33,202 bases of DNA from Methanomicrobiales archaeon (GTDB lineage: Archaea; Halobacteriota; Methanomicrobia; Methanomicrobiales; Methanoculleaceae), in NCBI GenBank assembly GCA_019136335.1, contig JAGVUK010000212.1:1-33202 (forward strand), written 5' to 3'. Both the position numbers and the translations under genes were made by a program. A model generated the notes under the pieces. That model was not told the origin of the DNA, ran no database searches, and worked only from the letters and a program-made list of their open reading frames with translations. Numbering within the stretch: position 1 is the first letter of the stretch; the number at the start of each line of letters is the position of its first letter. Shown piece after piece: positions 22,824 to 30,043 of the stretch.

Positions 22824-23363
22824 ATGGGCATCAATATTCTTTGGGACCGGCAGGCTCCGGAAGGCATCGAGCTCCCGGTCGCCCGGATGATCGAGATGAT
22901 CCTCGGGAGGGAGGCCGGGTTCGTCGAGTACCCGCTCCTCATCGACGGCTACGACAGGAACCGCAACCAGCACGATGCTCAAAAGATCCTGGACCGCCTG
23001 CAGGACACCCTCACTCGCAGGTACGAGGTTGCCGGCCCCCTGCTCCTCGTCACCTCCCGCGACCTCTACGTCAACGGGTGCGACTTCGTCTTCGGTCTCG
23101 CGAGGCCGGCAAGCGGCGTCGCCGTCGTCTCGACCGCCCGCCTCGGGAACAGCTACTACGGCAGGACGCCGGACGATGCCGACCTGATCGACCGGACCGC
23201 AAAAGAGGGAGCGCACGAGGTCGGGCACCTCCTCGGGCTCGGGCACTGCGAAAACCCCGAGTGCGTCATGTTCCGGCCGCGGACGCTGGACGAACTGGAC
23301 CGGAAGAAGAAGATGCTCTGTCCGGCCTGCAGGGAAGCAGCGGGTTCCGGGCGGGAGGGGTGA
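22824..23363 (+). CDS. amzA: Archaemetzincin zinc protease
   Basis: Zinc-dependent metalloprotease of the M54 family. The 179 residues contain the catalytic signature HEVGHLLGLGHC (131-142; zinc ligands H131, H135, H141, catalytic E132) followed by the second zinc site of archaemetzincins built from C142, C147, C166 and C169 (CPAC), with M149 in the Met-turn-like VMF. No signal peptide is present, so it acts inside the cell. The physiological substrate of the archaeal enzyme is not known. The start at 22824 is preceded by a well-placed TATA box and no Shine-Dalgarno. The gene is complete and of normal length. Confidence 0.95.
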   Translation: MGINILWDRQAPEGIELPVARMIEMILGREAGFVEYPLLIDGYDRNRNQHDAQKILDRLQDTLTRRYEVAGPLLLVTSRDLYVNGCDFVFGLARPASGVAVVSTARLGNSYYGRTPDDADLIDRTAKEGAHEVGHLLGLGHCENPECVMFRPRTLDELDRKKKMLCPACREAAGSGREG

Positions 23364-23493
23364 GGGCAACCTCCCGGCCTGGAGTCGGCAACTCCTGCCG
23401 GGGACGCCTCATGGTGTTCCGGGAGAGAGCCCGGCAGGGCCGGACGGGCAAAGTATTAAACGAAAGTTCCGGAAAACGTAAAGGTGAATTACA

Positions 23494-24036
23494 ATGGGAT
23501 ACTCTTCTTCCTTGATCCAGCGAAAGTTCAAAGACATCGTCGGGCGGCGCTACGAGGCGGTCCTCAAGGATTACAGCGAGTTTCTGCTGACCGACGAGGA
23601 GATGCTCGTCCCGGAAGTCCGGTCGATCCTGATCCCGCTCGACCTCTTCGTCCATGATATCACCGACGAGGCGATCGAGGTGCTCTCCGCCTATAACGCC
23701 ACCATAACGCTTGCCTACATCACCGACGCTGGAGTGATCGAACTCCTCGAGCAGGCGCTCAACCATGCATCGACGGAAGAGTTCCGGGCAAAGAAGGAAG
23801 AGTACGGTCGGGAACTTCTCGACCGGACCACGGCAAAGCTCAAAGGCCATGGTTTCCCGGTCCAGACGCGGATGTTTATCGGGCATAAAGGCGACGACGT
23901 CGTCCGGATGGCGAAGAACCACGACATGGTCGCGCTCTGCCGGCGTTATGCCGACGGCGAGTCGACCGACGTCTCGGTCAGCCCGATCGTCCTGCGCATC
24001 TGCCAGCGGGTGGAGACCCCGGCGCTCATCTACTGA
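23494..24036 (+). CDS. Universal stress protein family protein, diverged
   Basis: A 180-residue UspA-like protein. After an N-terminal helical extension of about 40 residues comes RSILIPLDLFVHDITDEAIE, the first strand and helix of the Usp fold, and later HDMVALCRRY. The usual ATP-binding motif G-x2-G-x9-G(S/T) is missing at the expected place (VALCRRYADGESTDVSVSPI instead), so nucleotide binding is doubtful. GGTGAA just before ATG 23494 is a good ribosome site and a TATTAAA element lies near 23455. It precedes the permease gene by 11 bases and probably begins a three-gene operon. Confidence 0.82.
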   Translation: MGYSSSLIQRKFKDIVGRRYEAVLKDYSEFLLTDEEMLVPEVRSILIPLDLFVHDITDEAIEVLSAYNATITLAYITDAGVIELLEQALNHASTEEFRAKKEEYGRELLDRTTAKLKGHGFPVQTRMFIGHKGDDVVRMAKNHDMVALCRRYADGESTDVSVSPIVLRICQRVETPALIY

Positions 24037-24047
24037 CGGGTGCATCA

Positions 24048-25370
24048 ATGGATACTGTTGCGCTGATCGCCGTAGCGGTCTTTCTCTTCACCTACGCACT
24101 CATCATCGACGAGCGGATCCACCGGGCGGTCGCCGCCATGCTCGGGGCGGCGATCGTCGTCTTCCTCGGGGTCGTCCCCTGGGAGGCGCTCCTGGAACAC
24201 GTCGACTTCGGGACGATCTTCCTGCTCCTCGGGATGATGATCATCGTCAATACCGCCCGGGGGAGCGGCCTCTTCGAGTTTATCGCGATAAGGACGGCAA
24301 AACTCGCGAACGGGAGCCCGATCCGGGTCCTCGTCCTCTTTGCGCTCGTGACCGCAGTGGTGAGCGCGTTCCTCGATAATGTCACCACCGTCCTCCTTCT
24401 CACCCCGATGCTCCTCTACGTCGCGAGGGTGATGAAACTCAACCCCGTCCCCTTTCTGGTCACGGAGATCTTTGCCTCGAACATCGGCGGGGCGGCGACG
24501 CTCATCGGCGACCCCCCAAACATCATGATCGCCTCCTCTGCCGGGCTGACGTTCAACGAGTTCCTGATCCATCTTGCCCCCATCATGGTCGTCGATATGG
24601 CGATCCTCCTCCTGATGATGTACCTCATCTACGGCCGGTCGATGAAAGTGAACGCCGATGAGCGCAGGGAGATGGTCCGGACGCTCAATAATCTGGACGA
24701 ACGGGCGGCAATCACAGATCGGGCGCTCTTCCGGAAGTCGGTGACTGTCATTGCGTTTGTGGTCCTCCTCTTCTTTATCCACGATCGCATCGGTGAGATC
24801 CTGCATATCTTCCTGCCGTTCGTCGACCCGGCGATGGGGCTTGAGCCTGCGGAGGTGGCCCTCATCGGGGCGGCGATCCTCCTCTTCTGGAGCCGGCAGT
24901 CCCCTGAGGAGATCTTTGAGAAGATCGAGTGGCCGGCCCTCTTCTTCTTCGGCGGCCTCTTCGTCATCGTCGGCGCCCTTGTCGAGACCGGCGTCATCGC
25001 GAGCATCGCCGCGGTCATGGTCGAGAACGTCGGGTCGACTGGCGAAGCGATGTTCATCGTGACCTGGTTTGCCGCGATCGCCTCGGCGATCGTTGACAAC
25101 ATTCCCCTGACCGCGGCGATGATCCCGCTCATCCACGACCTCGGGGCGACGATGGATGTCTACCCGCTCTGGTGGTCGCTTGCCCTCGGCGCCTGCCTCG
25201 GCGGGAACGGTACCGCCATCGGGGCATCGGCAAACGTCGTCGTTATCGGTATCGCCGAGCGCGAGGGGATCGGCATCACCTTCATCGATTTCCTGAAAGT
25301 GGGGATGCTGGTGCTCTTCGTGACGGTGGGGGTAGGGTTTGGGATGCTCTGGCTGACATTTGGGATGTGA
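24048..25370 (+). CDS. ArsB/NhaD-type ion transporter (IT superfamily permease)
   Basis: A 440-residue integral membrane transporter with 11-12 predicted helices. It shows the two-repeat layout of the ion transporter superfamily: FLDNVTTVLLLTP and SNIGGAATLIGDPPNIMIAS in the first half, and VDNIPLTAAMIP and GGNGTAIGASANVVVIG in the second, the paired re-entrant/DN motifs that form the transport site. The family includes Na+/H+ antiporters (NhaD), arsenite pumps (ArsB), and citrate or sulfate carriers; the motifs do not decide the substrate. Two Usp genes flank it in one operon, which may mean its activity is tuned by stress or ATP level (inference). Confidence 0.93.
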   Translation: MDTVALIAVAVFLFTYALIIDERIHRAVAAMLGAAIVVFLGVVPWEALLEHVDFGTIFLLLGMMIIVNTARGSGLFEFIAIRTAKLANGSPIRVLVLFALVTAVVSAFLDNVTTVLLLTPMLLYVARVMKLNPVPFLVTEIFASNIGGAATLIGDPPNIMIASSAGLTFNEFLIHLAPIMVVDMAILLLMMYLIYGRSMKVNADERREMVRTLNNLDERAAITDRALFRKSVTVIAFVVLLFFIHDRIGEILHIFLPFVDPAMGLEPAEVALIGAAILLFWSRQSPEEIFEKIEWPALFFFGGLFVIVGALVETGVIASIAAVMVENVGSTGEAMFIVTWFAAIASAIVDNIPLTAAMIPLIHDLGATMDVYPLWWSLALGACLGGNGTAIGASANVVVIGIAEREGIGITFIDFLKVGMLVLFVTVGVGFGMLWLTFGM

Positions 25371-25375
25371 ACGAC

Positions 25376-25825
25376 ATGAAGATTCTCGTGCTGATCGATG
25401 GTTCGAAGTGGAGTCAGAAAGCGGCTCTCCACGCAAGTGAGGTGGCGAAGCGGAAGAATGCCGAGGTGGTCCTCTTCTCGGTGCTGGACATTGCGGAGGC
25501 CAAAGCGATGGCGTTCAACTTCTGTGCCCAGAGTGGCATCTGCGACAGGCTGAGAGATTATGAGAGCCGGATCTGGGCGGATATGCACAAGAGCACCGAG
25601 GATGACCTCGCCGGCATCCTCTCCCGCTATACGGGGGAGAAGGTCCGATGCTCGTCGAAGATCGTCGAGGGTCGCGTCAGGGACGAGGTCGTCAGAGAGG
25701 CGAACTCCGGCGAATACGGGCTGGTCGTCATGGGGGCTTTCGGCAAGAGCGGGAAGACCCGGATCGGCGCCCTGCTCGAAGACATCGGTGGTGCAATCAG
25801 GTCGCCGCTGCTCGTCGTCCGTTAG
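25376..25825 (+). CDS. Universal stress protein family protein
   Basis: A 149-residue single-domain Usp protein. It opens with MKILVLIDGSKWSQKAALHA, the canonical first strand with the conserved aspartate and the D-G-S turn, and ends with LVVMGAFGKSGKTRIGALLE and a hydrophobic last strand (PLLVVR). The ATP-binding motif is partly kept (G-x2-G, but the distal G-S/T has become I-G-G), so ATP binding is possible but not assured. ATG 25376 is 5 bases after the permease stop, giving an operon. Two cysteines (near residues 53 and 61) are unusual. It differs strongly from the first Usp of the cluster. Confidence 0.88.
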   Translation: MKILVLIDGSKWSQKAALHASEVAKRKNAEVVLFSVLDIAEAKAMAFNFCAQSGICDRLRDYESRIWADMHKSTEDDLAGILSRYTGEKVRCSSKIVEGRVRDEVVREANSGEYGLVVMGAFGKSGKTRIGALLEDIGGAIRSPLLVVR

Positions 25826-25920
25826 ACCTCTTTTTTGGCCCGGTCACCCCGCACGAAGGGTGACGGTATGAGGCCGCCGGATCCACGGGGTTCGGGTTCT
25901 TCGCGAAGGCGGTCGGGCAG
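25826..25920. other. Short gene-free stretch before repeat copy C
   Basis: Contains TTTTTTGGCC just after the Usp stop (a possible archaeal T-rich terminator) and the inverted pair CACCCCG/CGGGGTT around a reverse-complementary region. Nothing else is recognised. Confidence 0.35.
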
Positions 25921-26182
25921 GGGATGCAGGAGAGGAACGTAAGGGTACCTACCTCCGGGGAGGGGGGCGAGCTCCCTCCCCGGTCCCCATTCCCCGTGGC
26001 AATAGCCACCCCGGTCCAGTGCACGGGGAGATCCGGGGGAGGGGCCGGGCCCGGGCTCGCACTCCCCCCTTCTCCCGGGAAACCGCCGCCAGCACCACCC
26101 CCTGGCACGGCTTATCCCCGGATATCGCCACGCACTACCCCCGCCCCCACCCGGGGGCGGGGATGGGAGATGCCGGAGCGGA
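25921..26182 (+). repeat. Dispersed GC-rich intergenic repeat, copy C
   Basis: Near-complete copy in the same orientation as B. It carries AGGAACGT (25933-25940), CTCCCTCCCCGGTCCCC, the perfect small hairpin GTGGCAATAGCCAC (25996-26009), CCGGTCCAGTGCACGGGGAG, CCGGGAAACCG, CACGGCTTATCCCCGGATAT and the terminal hairpin in which CCCCGCCCCC (26141-26150) pairs perfectly with GGGGGCGGGG (26155-26164). It lies between the 3' ends of two converging genes. Confidence 0.75.
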
Positions 26183-26248
26183 ACGCACACCCGGCGCGGG
26201 CGGGGGCGGAGAGCAGCGTCGCGCCCCCGGCGATCCGGAACCGGTGCG

Positions 26249-27076
26249 TTACTTCTCCACCTGCTCAAGATCATCGGAGAGGTTTCCCGAGAGGTCGACC
26301 GTCCAGAAGTCGCCGCCGGGAGGAAGAACCATGGTTAAGTTTGCCGTGGCGTCGAGCTGCACGCTGCCTTTCGCTACGGTCATGTCGAGCAGGTGCCCGC
26401 CGCCGGTGCGGTCGCCCGTGATGAAGTGGAGGTGGTACCCGGGAACGTTGACCCCTTTCGCCAGTGCGGGCGTCCAGAACCCGACGGCGGTCCCGGTGAC
26501 GTTCTCGAACACAAAGACCGTCTGGTTTGCCGTCACGTCGGCGAGCCGCGGGTAGGGTTTCTCCTGGATGGGCACGCTCCGGGTCACCACCTGCGGGAAG
26601 GTGCCGTCCAGCCTGATCGCGTAGAAGAGGTTCCTTGAGGGGAACACAGTCTCCAGGTAACCCGAAAGAGCGGTCAGGTTCATTGGTTCATCGATCGTGA
26701 CCGTCATGTCCGGGTCAAAGAACGTCGCGGCCGCAAACGGCGTCGCCGCGCTCCCGGCGGTTGGGTAAGCCCGCCCGTCGGTCCGAACCAGGTACCACTC
26801 GCCGTCGACGCCGACCAGCTCCCCGTCGAGCCGGTCGCCGCACCCGATGCCGAGGTCGCCGTGCCCCGCAAGTTCATCAAACGATACGCTGCCGTCGTAG
26901 ACGCCCTGCAGGAGCGCGTCGATCGTCGAGACCAGAAAGAGCGCCTCCCGATCGGCGTCGCTGCCGGGGAGGGGAGCGGCCGCAAGGGCGACAGCGGCCC
27001 CGATGAGGAGCGCGGCGGCGGCAACGACGGCGTAACGGAGCAGCGCATCTCCGGCCATGGACCACCAGCCGCTCAC
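26249..27076 (-). CDS. Alpha-acetolactate decarboxylase, membrane-anchored or secreted
   Basis: Converts 2-acetolactate to acetoin and CO2. The 275 residues include all known active-site elements: LDGELVGVDGEWY (E86), TRSVPIQEKPYPRL (R166, E172), and the metal-binding H215, H217 and H228 in YHLHFITGDRTGGGHLLD. Ahead of this core is an N-terminal helix of about 25 hydrophobic residues (ALLRYAVVAAAALLIGAAVA) that would act as a signal peptide or anchor, putting the enzyme outside the membrane. The start is uncertain: GTG 27076 overlaps the deaminase stop by 4 bases (GTGA), while ATG 27058 is an alternative six codons downstream. The gene follows the deaminase gene in one operon. Confidence 0.9.
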   Translation of the reverse strand: MSGWWSMAGDALLRYAVVAAAALLIGAAVALAAAPLPGSDADREALFLVSTIDALLQGVYDGSVSFDELAGHGDLGIGCGDRLDGELVGVDGEWYLVRTDGRAYPTAGSAATPFAAATFFDPDMTVTIDEPMNLTALSGYLETVFPSRNLFYAIRLDGTFPQVVTRSVPIQEKPYPRLADVTANQTVFVFENVTGTAVGFWTPALAKGVNVPGYHLHFITGDRTGGGHLLDMTVAKGSVQLDATANLTMVLPPGGDFWTVDLSGNLSDDLEQVEK

Positions 27077-27507
27077 AGTTCCCCGATATCCTCGTGCCAG
27101 AGATCGGGGTGCGCCTCGATGAACGCGTGCATCATCGTCCTGCAGACGTCGAGGTCCAGGTCGATCACCTCGACCCCGTGGGACTCAAGGAACTCCCGGG
27201 CTCCCGGGAAGTTTGCCGACTCCCCGGCCACGACCTTCCTGATCCCGAACTGGACGACCGCTCCCGCACAGAGGTAGCAGGGCATCAGCGTGGAGTAGAG
27301 CGTGCACTCTGCGTAACTACCAATCCGGCCTGCGTTCCTCAGGCAGTCGATCTCGGCGTGAAGCAAGGGGTCGTTGTCCTGGACACGGCGGTTGTGCCCC
27401 CGGCCGATGATGCAGCCGGCCCGGACCAGAACCGATCCGATGGGTATCCCACCCTCCCGCAGGCCCGTCTCCGCCTCCTCGATGGCGCACTTCATGAATA
27501 AGTCCAT
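27073..27507 (-). CDS. Cytosine deaminase-type nucleobase deaminase (FCY1-like)
   Basis: Zinc enzyme that hydrolyses an amino group from a pyrimidine base, most likely cytosine to uracil. The 144 residues carry the zinc site HAE (H50, E52) and PCYLC (C77, C80), the flanking CTLYSTLMPC, GIRKVVAGES, and a C-terminal FIEAHPDLWHEDIGE that closely recalls the gate helix at the end of yeast-type cytosine deaminase. Related guanine or other deaminases cannot be fully excluded. The start at 27507 is placed by the TATA box at 27530-27540, which predicts a leaderless mRNA beginning at that ATG. It precedes and overlaps the acetolactate decarboxylase gene. Confidence 0.9.
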   Translation of the reverse strand: MDLFMKCAIEEAETGLREGGIPIGSVLVRAGCIIGRGHNRRVQDNDPLLHAEIDCLRNAGRIGSYAECTLYSTLMPCYLCAGAVVQFGIRKVVAGESANFPGAREFLESHGVEVIDLDLDVCRTMMHAFIEAHPDLWHEDIGEL

Positions 27508-27529
27508 TGGATAAATTTCCGGAAGACCG

Positions 27530-27540
27530 AATATATAAAC
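27530..27540 (-). promoter_or_regulatory. TATA box for the deaminase-decarboxylase operon
   Basis: On the minus strand GTTTATATATT is a strong TATA element whose first T is 32 bases before the ATG at 27507, fitting a leaderless transcript exactly. Confidence 0.6.
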
Positions 27541-27761
27541 CAATCGCAACACTGAGGCGGATAACAGAAGTCATTACCGGATTCGAGGCACATCAATGAC
27601 GGGTTATCCTCTCCCGCCGTCCGCTATGCGGGTATGCCATGGGGGCTCCCGGGATGCCGGACAATGCGGCCCGGGTTACGCAGGTCAGTCGACCATGGGG
27701 AAGCAGCGTGACCGGAGATCTGCGAAGAAGAGTCCCTCCCGACAGCGCTGGAAACGACCCG

Positions 27762-28304
27762 TCAGATGCTCGGGATCTCCCGCTCGGTCCCGATCTCGTC
27801 GAGCGCCTCCCGGGCGGCAAGCCTGACGCCGCGGTCGGGATCGCCGAGGAGACGCACCAGGGGTTCCCTGGCCCGCGGGTTCCCTATCCGGCCAAGCGCC
27901 CATGCCGCCGTCCGGCGGACCCGGTGTTTTGCGTCGGCAAGCAACTGGATCAGCGGTTCGACGCCCCGGGGGTCGCCGATCTTCCCGAGCGCCCACGCCG
28001 CCCCCTCCCGGACCCAGGGGCTGTCGTCCTCCAGGCTCCGTATCAGAGGGAGTACGGGTTCGCGTTCATCGATGATCCCGAGCGCCCTCGCCGCCTTCCA
28101 CCGGACATCGACGTACTCGTCTGAGAGCGCCCGGATCAGCGGCTGCAACGCACGGCGGTCGCCCATCTCCCCGAGCGCATCTGCAGCACGCCAGCGCTGA
28201 TTGAGATCCCCGGACTCCAGCATCGCGAGGTACCTGTGGAGTCTCTGCTCGCTGTCGAGGTCTACGGCCTTTCCTCCCGGTCTCGACGAATCCTTTCCTG
28301 CCAT
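27762..28304 (-). CDS. HEAT-repeat protein
   Basis: A 180-residue helical repeat protein. After about 30 residues there are four complete and one partial HEAT (PBS-lyase type) repeats with a 31-residue period: each has a VRWxAAxALGxIGDxRxVxPL consensus, such as VREGAAWALGKIGDPRGVEP. Such proteins bind other proteins or act as scaffolds; a phycobilisome lyase role is not expected in an archaeon. ATG 28304 is preferred over 28322 because a TATA element (minus strand CTTATACT, 28343-28336) lies about 35 bases before it. No enzyme domain is attached. Neighbours give no clue to its partner. Confidence 0.9.
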   Translation of the reverse strand: MAGKDSSRPGGKAVDLDSEQRLHRYLAMLESGDLNQRWRAADALGEMGDRRALQPLIRALSDEYVDVRWKAARALGIIDEREPVLPLIRSLEDDSPWVREGAAWALGKIGDPRGVEPLIQLLADAKHRVRRTAAWALGRIGNPRAREPLVRLLGDPDRGVRLAAREALDEIGTEREIPSI

Positions 28305-28335
28305 AGGCCACCTCACGCCCACCTTAGAGCGCCGG

Positions 28336-28343
28336 AGTATAAG
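28336..28343 (-). promoter_or_regulatory. TATA box for the HEAT-repeat gene
   Basis: Minus-strand CTTATACT, 32-39 bases before the ATG at 28304, in GC-rich surroundings. Confidence 0.45.
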
Positions 28344-28408
28344 GTTTTACCCCCGCGGGGCTGCCCCCGGGGGGTGCTTTTTTCTACTATCGCTCCCTTC
28401 ACCATAGT

Positions 28409-28834
28409 ATGAAGAGTCCGACCGGTACACCGGAGGGTACGACGTTCCCGCCGGACCTGGAACGCCTCGGCATCATCCCCGGAGCGAAGATCGATATCAG
28501 GGATCTTGATACGATGGGAAAGCGCCACAACTTCCACATCTACCTCTACTTTGAGGAAGACCTGGCCAGGGATTCCACACTCAAGGAAGACCTGCAGGAG
28601 TACGGCGACGTCCCCGACCTGGAGCGCCCGTTCATCAGGCTGGATGCATTCCTGCGGTTCGCCACCGAGTCGGACCCCCTCTTCACCCGGCGCCTGGATG
28701 AGCTCCCGCTGGTCGTGGAAATCGTCGCCTACGGGGAGATCGGGATACGGGAGGGGAAACCCGCGCCGTACGTCAAAGGGGTCATGCCGTTCCTCGATGA
28801 GCTCGCGATGGAGGATATGCCGGACGCATCCTGA
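28409..28834 (+). CDS. Hypothetical protein
   Basis: A 141-residue acidic soluble protein with no recognised motif. Residues about 17-45 (ERLGIIPGAKIDIRDLDTMG) look like a strand-turn-strand, HNFHIYLYFEED is a strand, and the C-terminal half alternates strands and short helices (PLVVEIVAYGEIGIREGKP; MPFLDELAMEDMPD). Low Cys and a high D/E content suggest a cytosolic protein. It is divergent from the HEAT-repeat gene with 104 bases between starts, so they may share a control region; no function is proposed. The T-rich CTTTTTTCTAC at 28377-28387 may act as its TATA-type element. Confidence 0.68.
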   Translation: MKSPTGTPEGTTFPPDLERLGIIPGAKIDIRDLDTMGKRHNFHIYLYFEEDLARDSTLKEDLQEYGDVPDLERPFIRLDAFLRFATESDPLFTRRLDELPLVVEIVAYGEIGIREGKPAPYVKGVMPFLDELAMEDMPDAS

Positions 28835-28914
28835 TCCTCCTGCTCTTCTCACCCCCGCGCAATTGTCCGTCCGGGGATTCCGGGCGATCCCATGAGTCTG
28901 AACGGTATACCGCC

Positions 28915-28950
28915 AGGCAAATGCCGGCCGGGGCGGGGAGAGATTTGCCT
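28915..28950. terminator. Hairpin after the 141-residue hypothetical gene
   Basis: AGGCAAAT (28915-28922) and ATTTGCCT (28943-28950) are perfect 8-bp inverted copies around a 20-base GC-rich loop, 80 bases past the stop at 28834. It may mark a transcript end or be a binding site for the gene at 29111. Confidence 0.4.
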
Positions 28951-29110
28951 CACACCACAGAGATTTTTGGAAACCTATTTTACCCCGGGCGTTCTATCCC
29001 CCTATCGCAGACGTTCCGGGAACAACGGGTAGTGCTCGCCCCAGCAGGCGCGATGCCGGGCAACCCGGATCCCGGGAGCGGATCCTGACGCCTACGAGGA
29101 TGTTGCCACA

Positions 29111-30043
29111 GTGACGGACAGTGACTGCTGCAGGGATGGAACAACGGCGCCCCTCTCCAGGCTACCATGGGGCACACATGCCTGCCTCATCTATCAGCAC
29201 CGGCACGACCTTATCGACACCCTGGTGCCTTATTTCCAGTCCGGGCTGGAACAGAACGCCCGTTGCATATGGATCACTGCGGAGCCCCTGCAGGCCGGTT
29301 CAGCCCGGCGGGTGCTCGCAAGAAGTGTCAAAGACCTGGACCGACGCCTGGAACGGAGGCAGGTCGAGATCCTGGATGCGCGCGACTGGTACTTCCGCGA
29401 AGGCACCTTCTCGGGCATTGCCGCAGCGGAGAATTGCATCAAAAACGGACTCGAGGCGCAGGAGGGAGGGTACGAAGGCCTGTTCATCACCGGCAACCTC
29501 TCCTGGCTGACGGCAGCGGAATGGGACGCTTTTATGGGGTATGAGGCGACGATCAACCGGTCCCTCAAGGACAACCGGATCAACGCCGTCTGTGCCTACC
29601 CGCTCGGTGCCTGTGGGGCATGCGAATTGCTGGAGATCGCCTCCACCCATCAGACCGCCGTCATCCGGCAGAACGGGGCATGGCGGCAGATCGACACAGG
29701 AGAGACACCGGCATCACTTGAGGAGCAGAAAAAAAAGGCTCTTGACCAGATCGAAGCGAACATCGAGCAGTTCGCGACCCTTGCCGACCGGATCCGCCAC
29801 CCCCTCCAGGTGCTCATGGCGATGGCCGATCTGGCCGAGAACGAACAGTCGGACGCGATCCGGCAACAGGCCCGAAATATCGATGCGGTCGTCAGACAGC
29901 TTGACGCCGGTTGGGCGGGATCGAGGGCGATCCGGGAGTATCTCATGAACCACGACCTTGCCGGGGCGCTTCCGGCACCAGTCACGGAACCCGGACCGTG
30001 CCCGCGCCCGGGAGAATATCCAGGCTCACGTCGAAGTTCCTGA
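29111..30043 (+). CDS. MEDS-domain sensory protein with histidine-kinase-like helical tail
   Basis: A 310-residue protein. Residues about 17-195 form a MEDS (DcmR sensory) domain: PWGTHACLIYQH at 19-30, RCIWITAEPLQ, FITGNLSWL and the CAYPLGACGACELLEI region. Residues about 203-283 resemble the dimerisation/phosphoacceptor helices of archaeal histidine kinases (LADRIRHPLQVLMAMADL, with H230), but no ATP-binding catalytic domain follows; the protein ends in a proline-rich tail. It may therefore be a scaffold, a phosphotransfer partner, or a truncated kinase. The start is taken as GTG 29111, with GAGGA about 10 bases upstream; no ATG fits. Its last 62 bases overlap the end of the converging nadC gene. 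Confidence 0.8.
   Translation: MTDSDCCRDGTTAPLSRLPWGTHACLIYQHRHDLIDTLVPYFQSGLEQNARCIWITAEPLQAGSARRVLARSVKDLDRRLERRQVEILDARDWYFREGTFSGIAAAENCIKNGLEAQEGGYEGLFITGNLSWLTAAEWDAFMGYEATINRSLKDNRINAVCAYPLGACGACELLEIASTHQTAVIRQNGAWRQIDTGETPASLEEQKKKALDQIEANIEQFATLADRIRHPLQVLMAMADLAENEQSDAIRQQARNIDAVVRQLDAGWAGSRAIREYLMNHDLAGALPAPVTEPGPCPRPGEYPGSRRSS

Noticed and set aside
27596..27826. Small open frame in the gap downstream of the HEAT-repeat gene
   Set aside because: Basic, low-complexity product overlapping the 3' end of a real gene on the other strand; no promoter or ribosome site.
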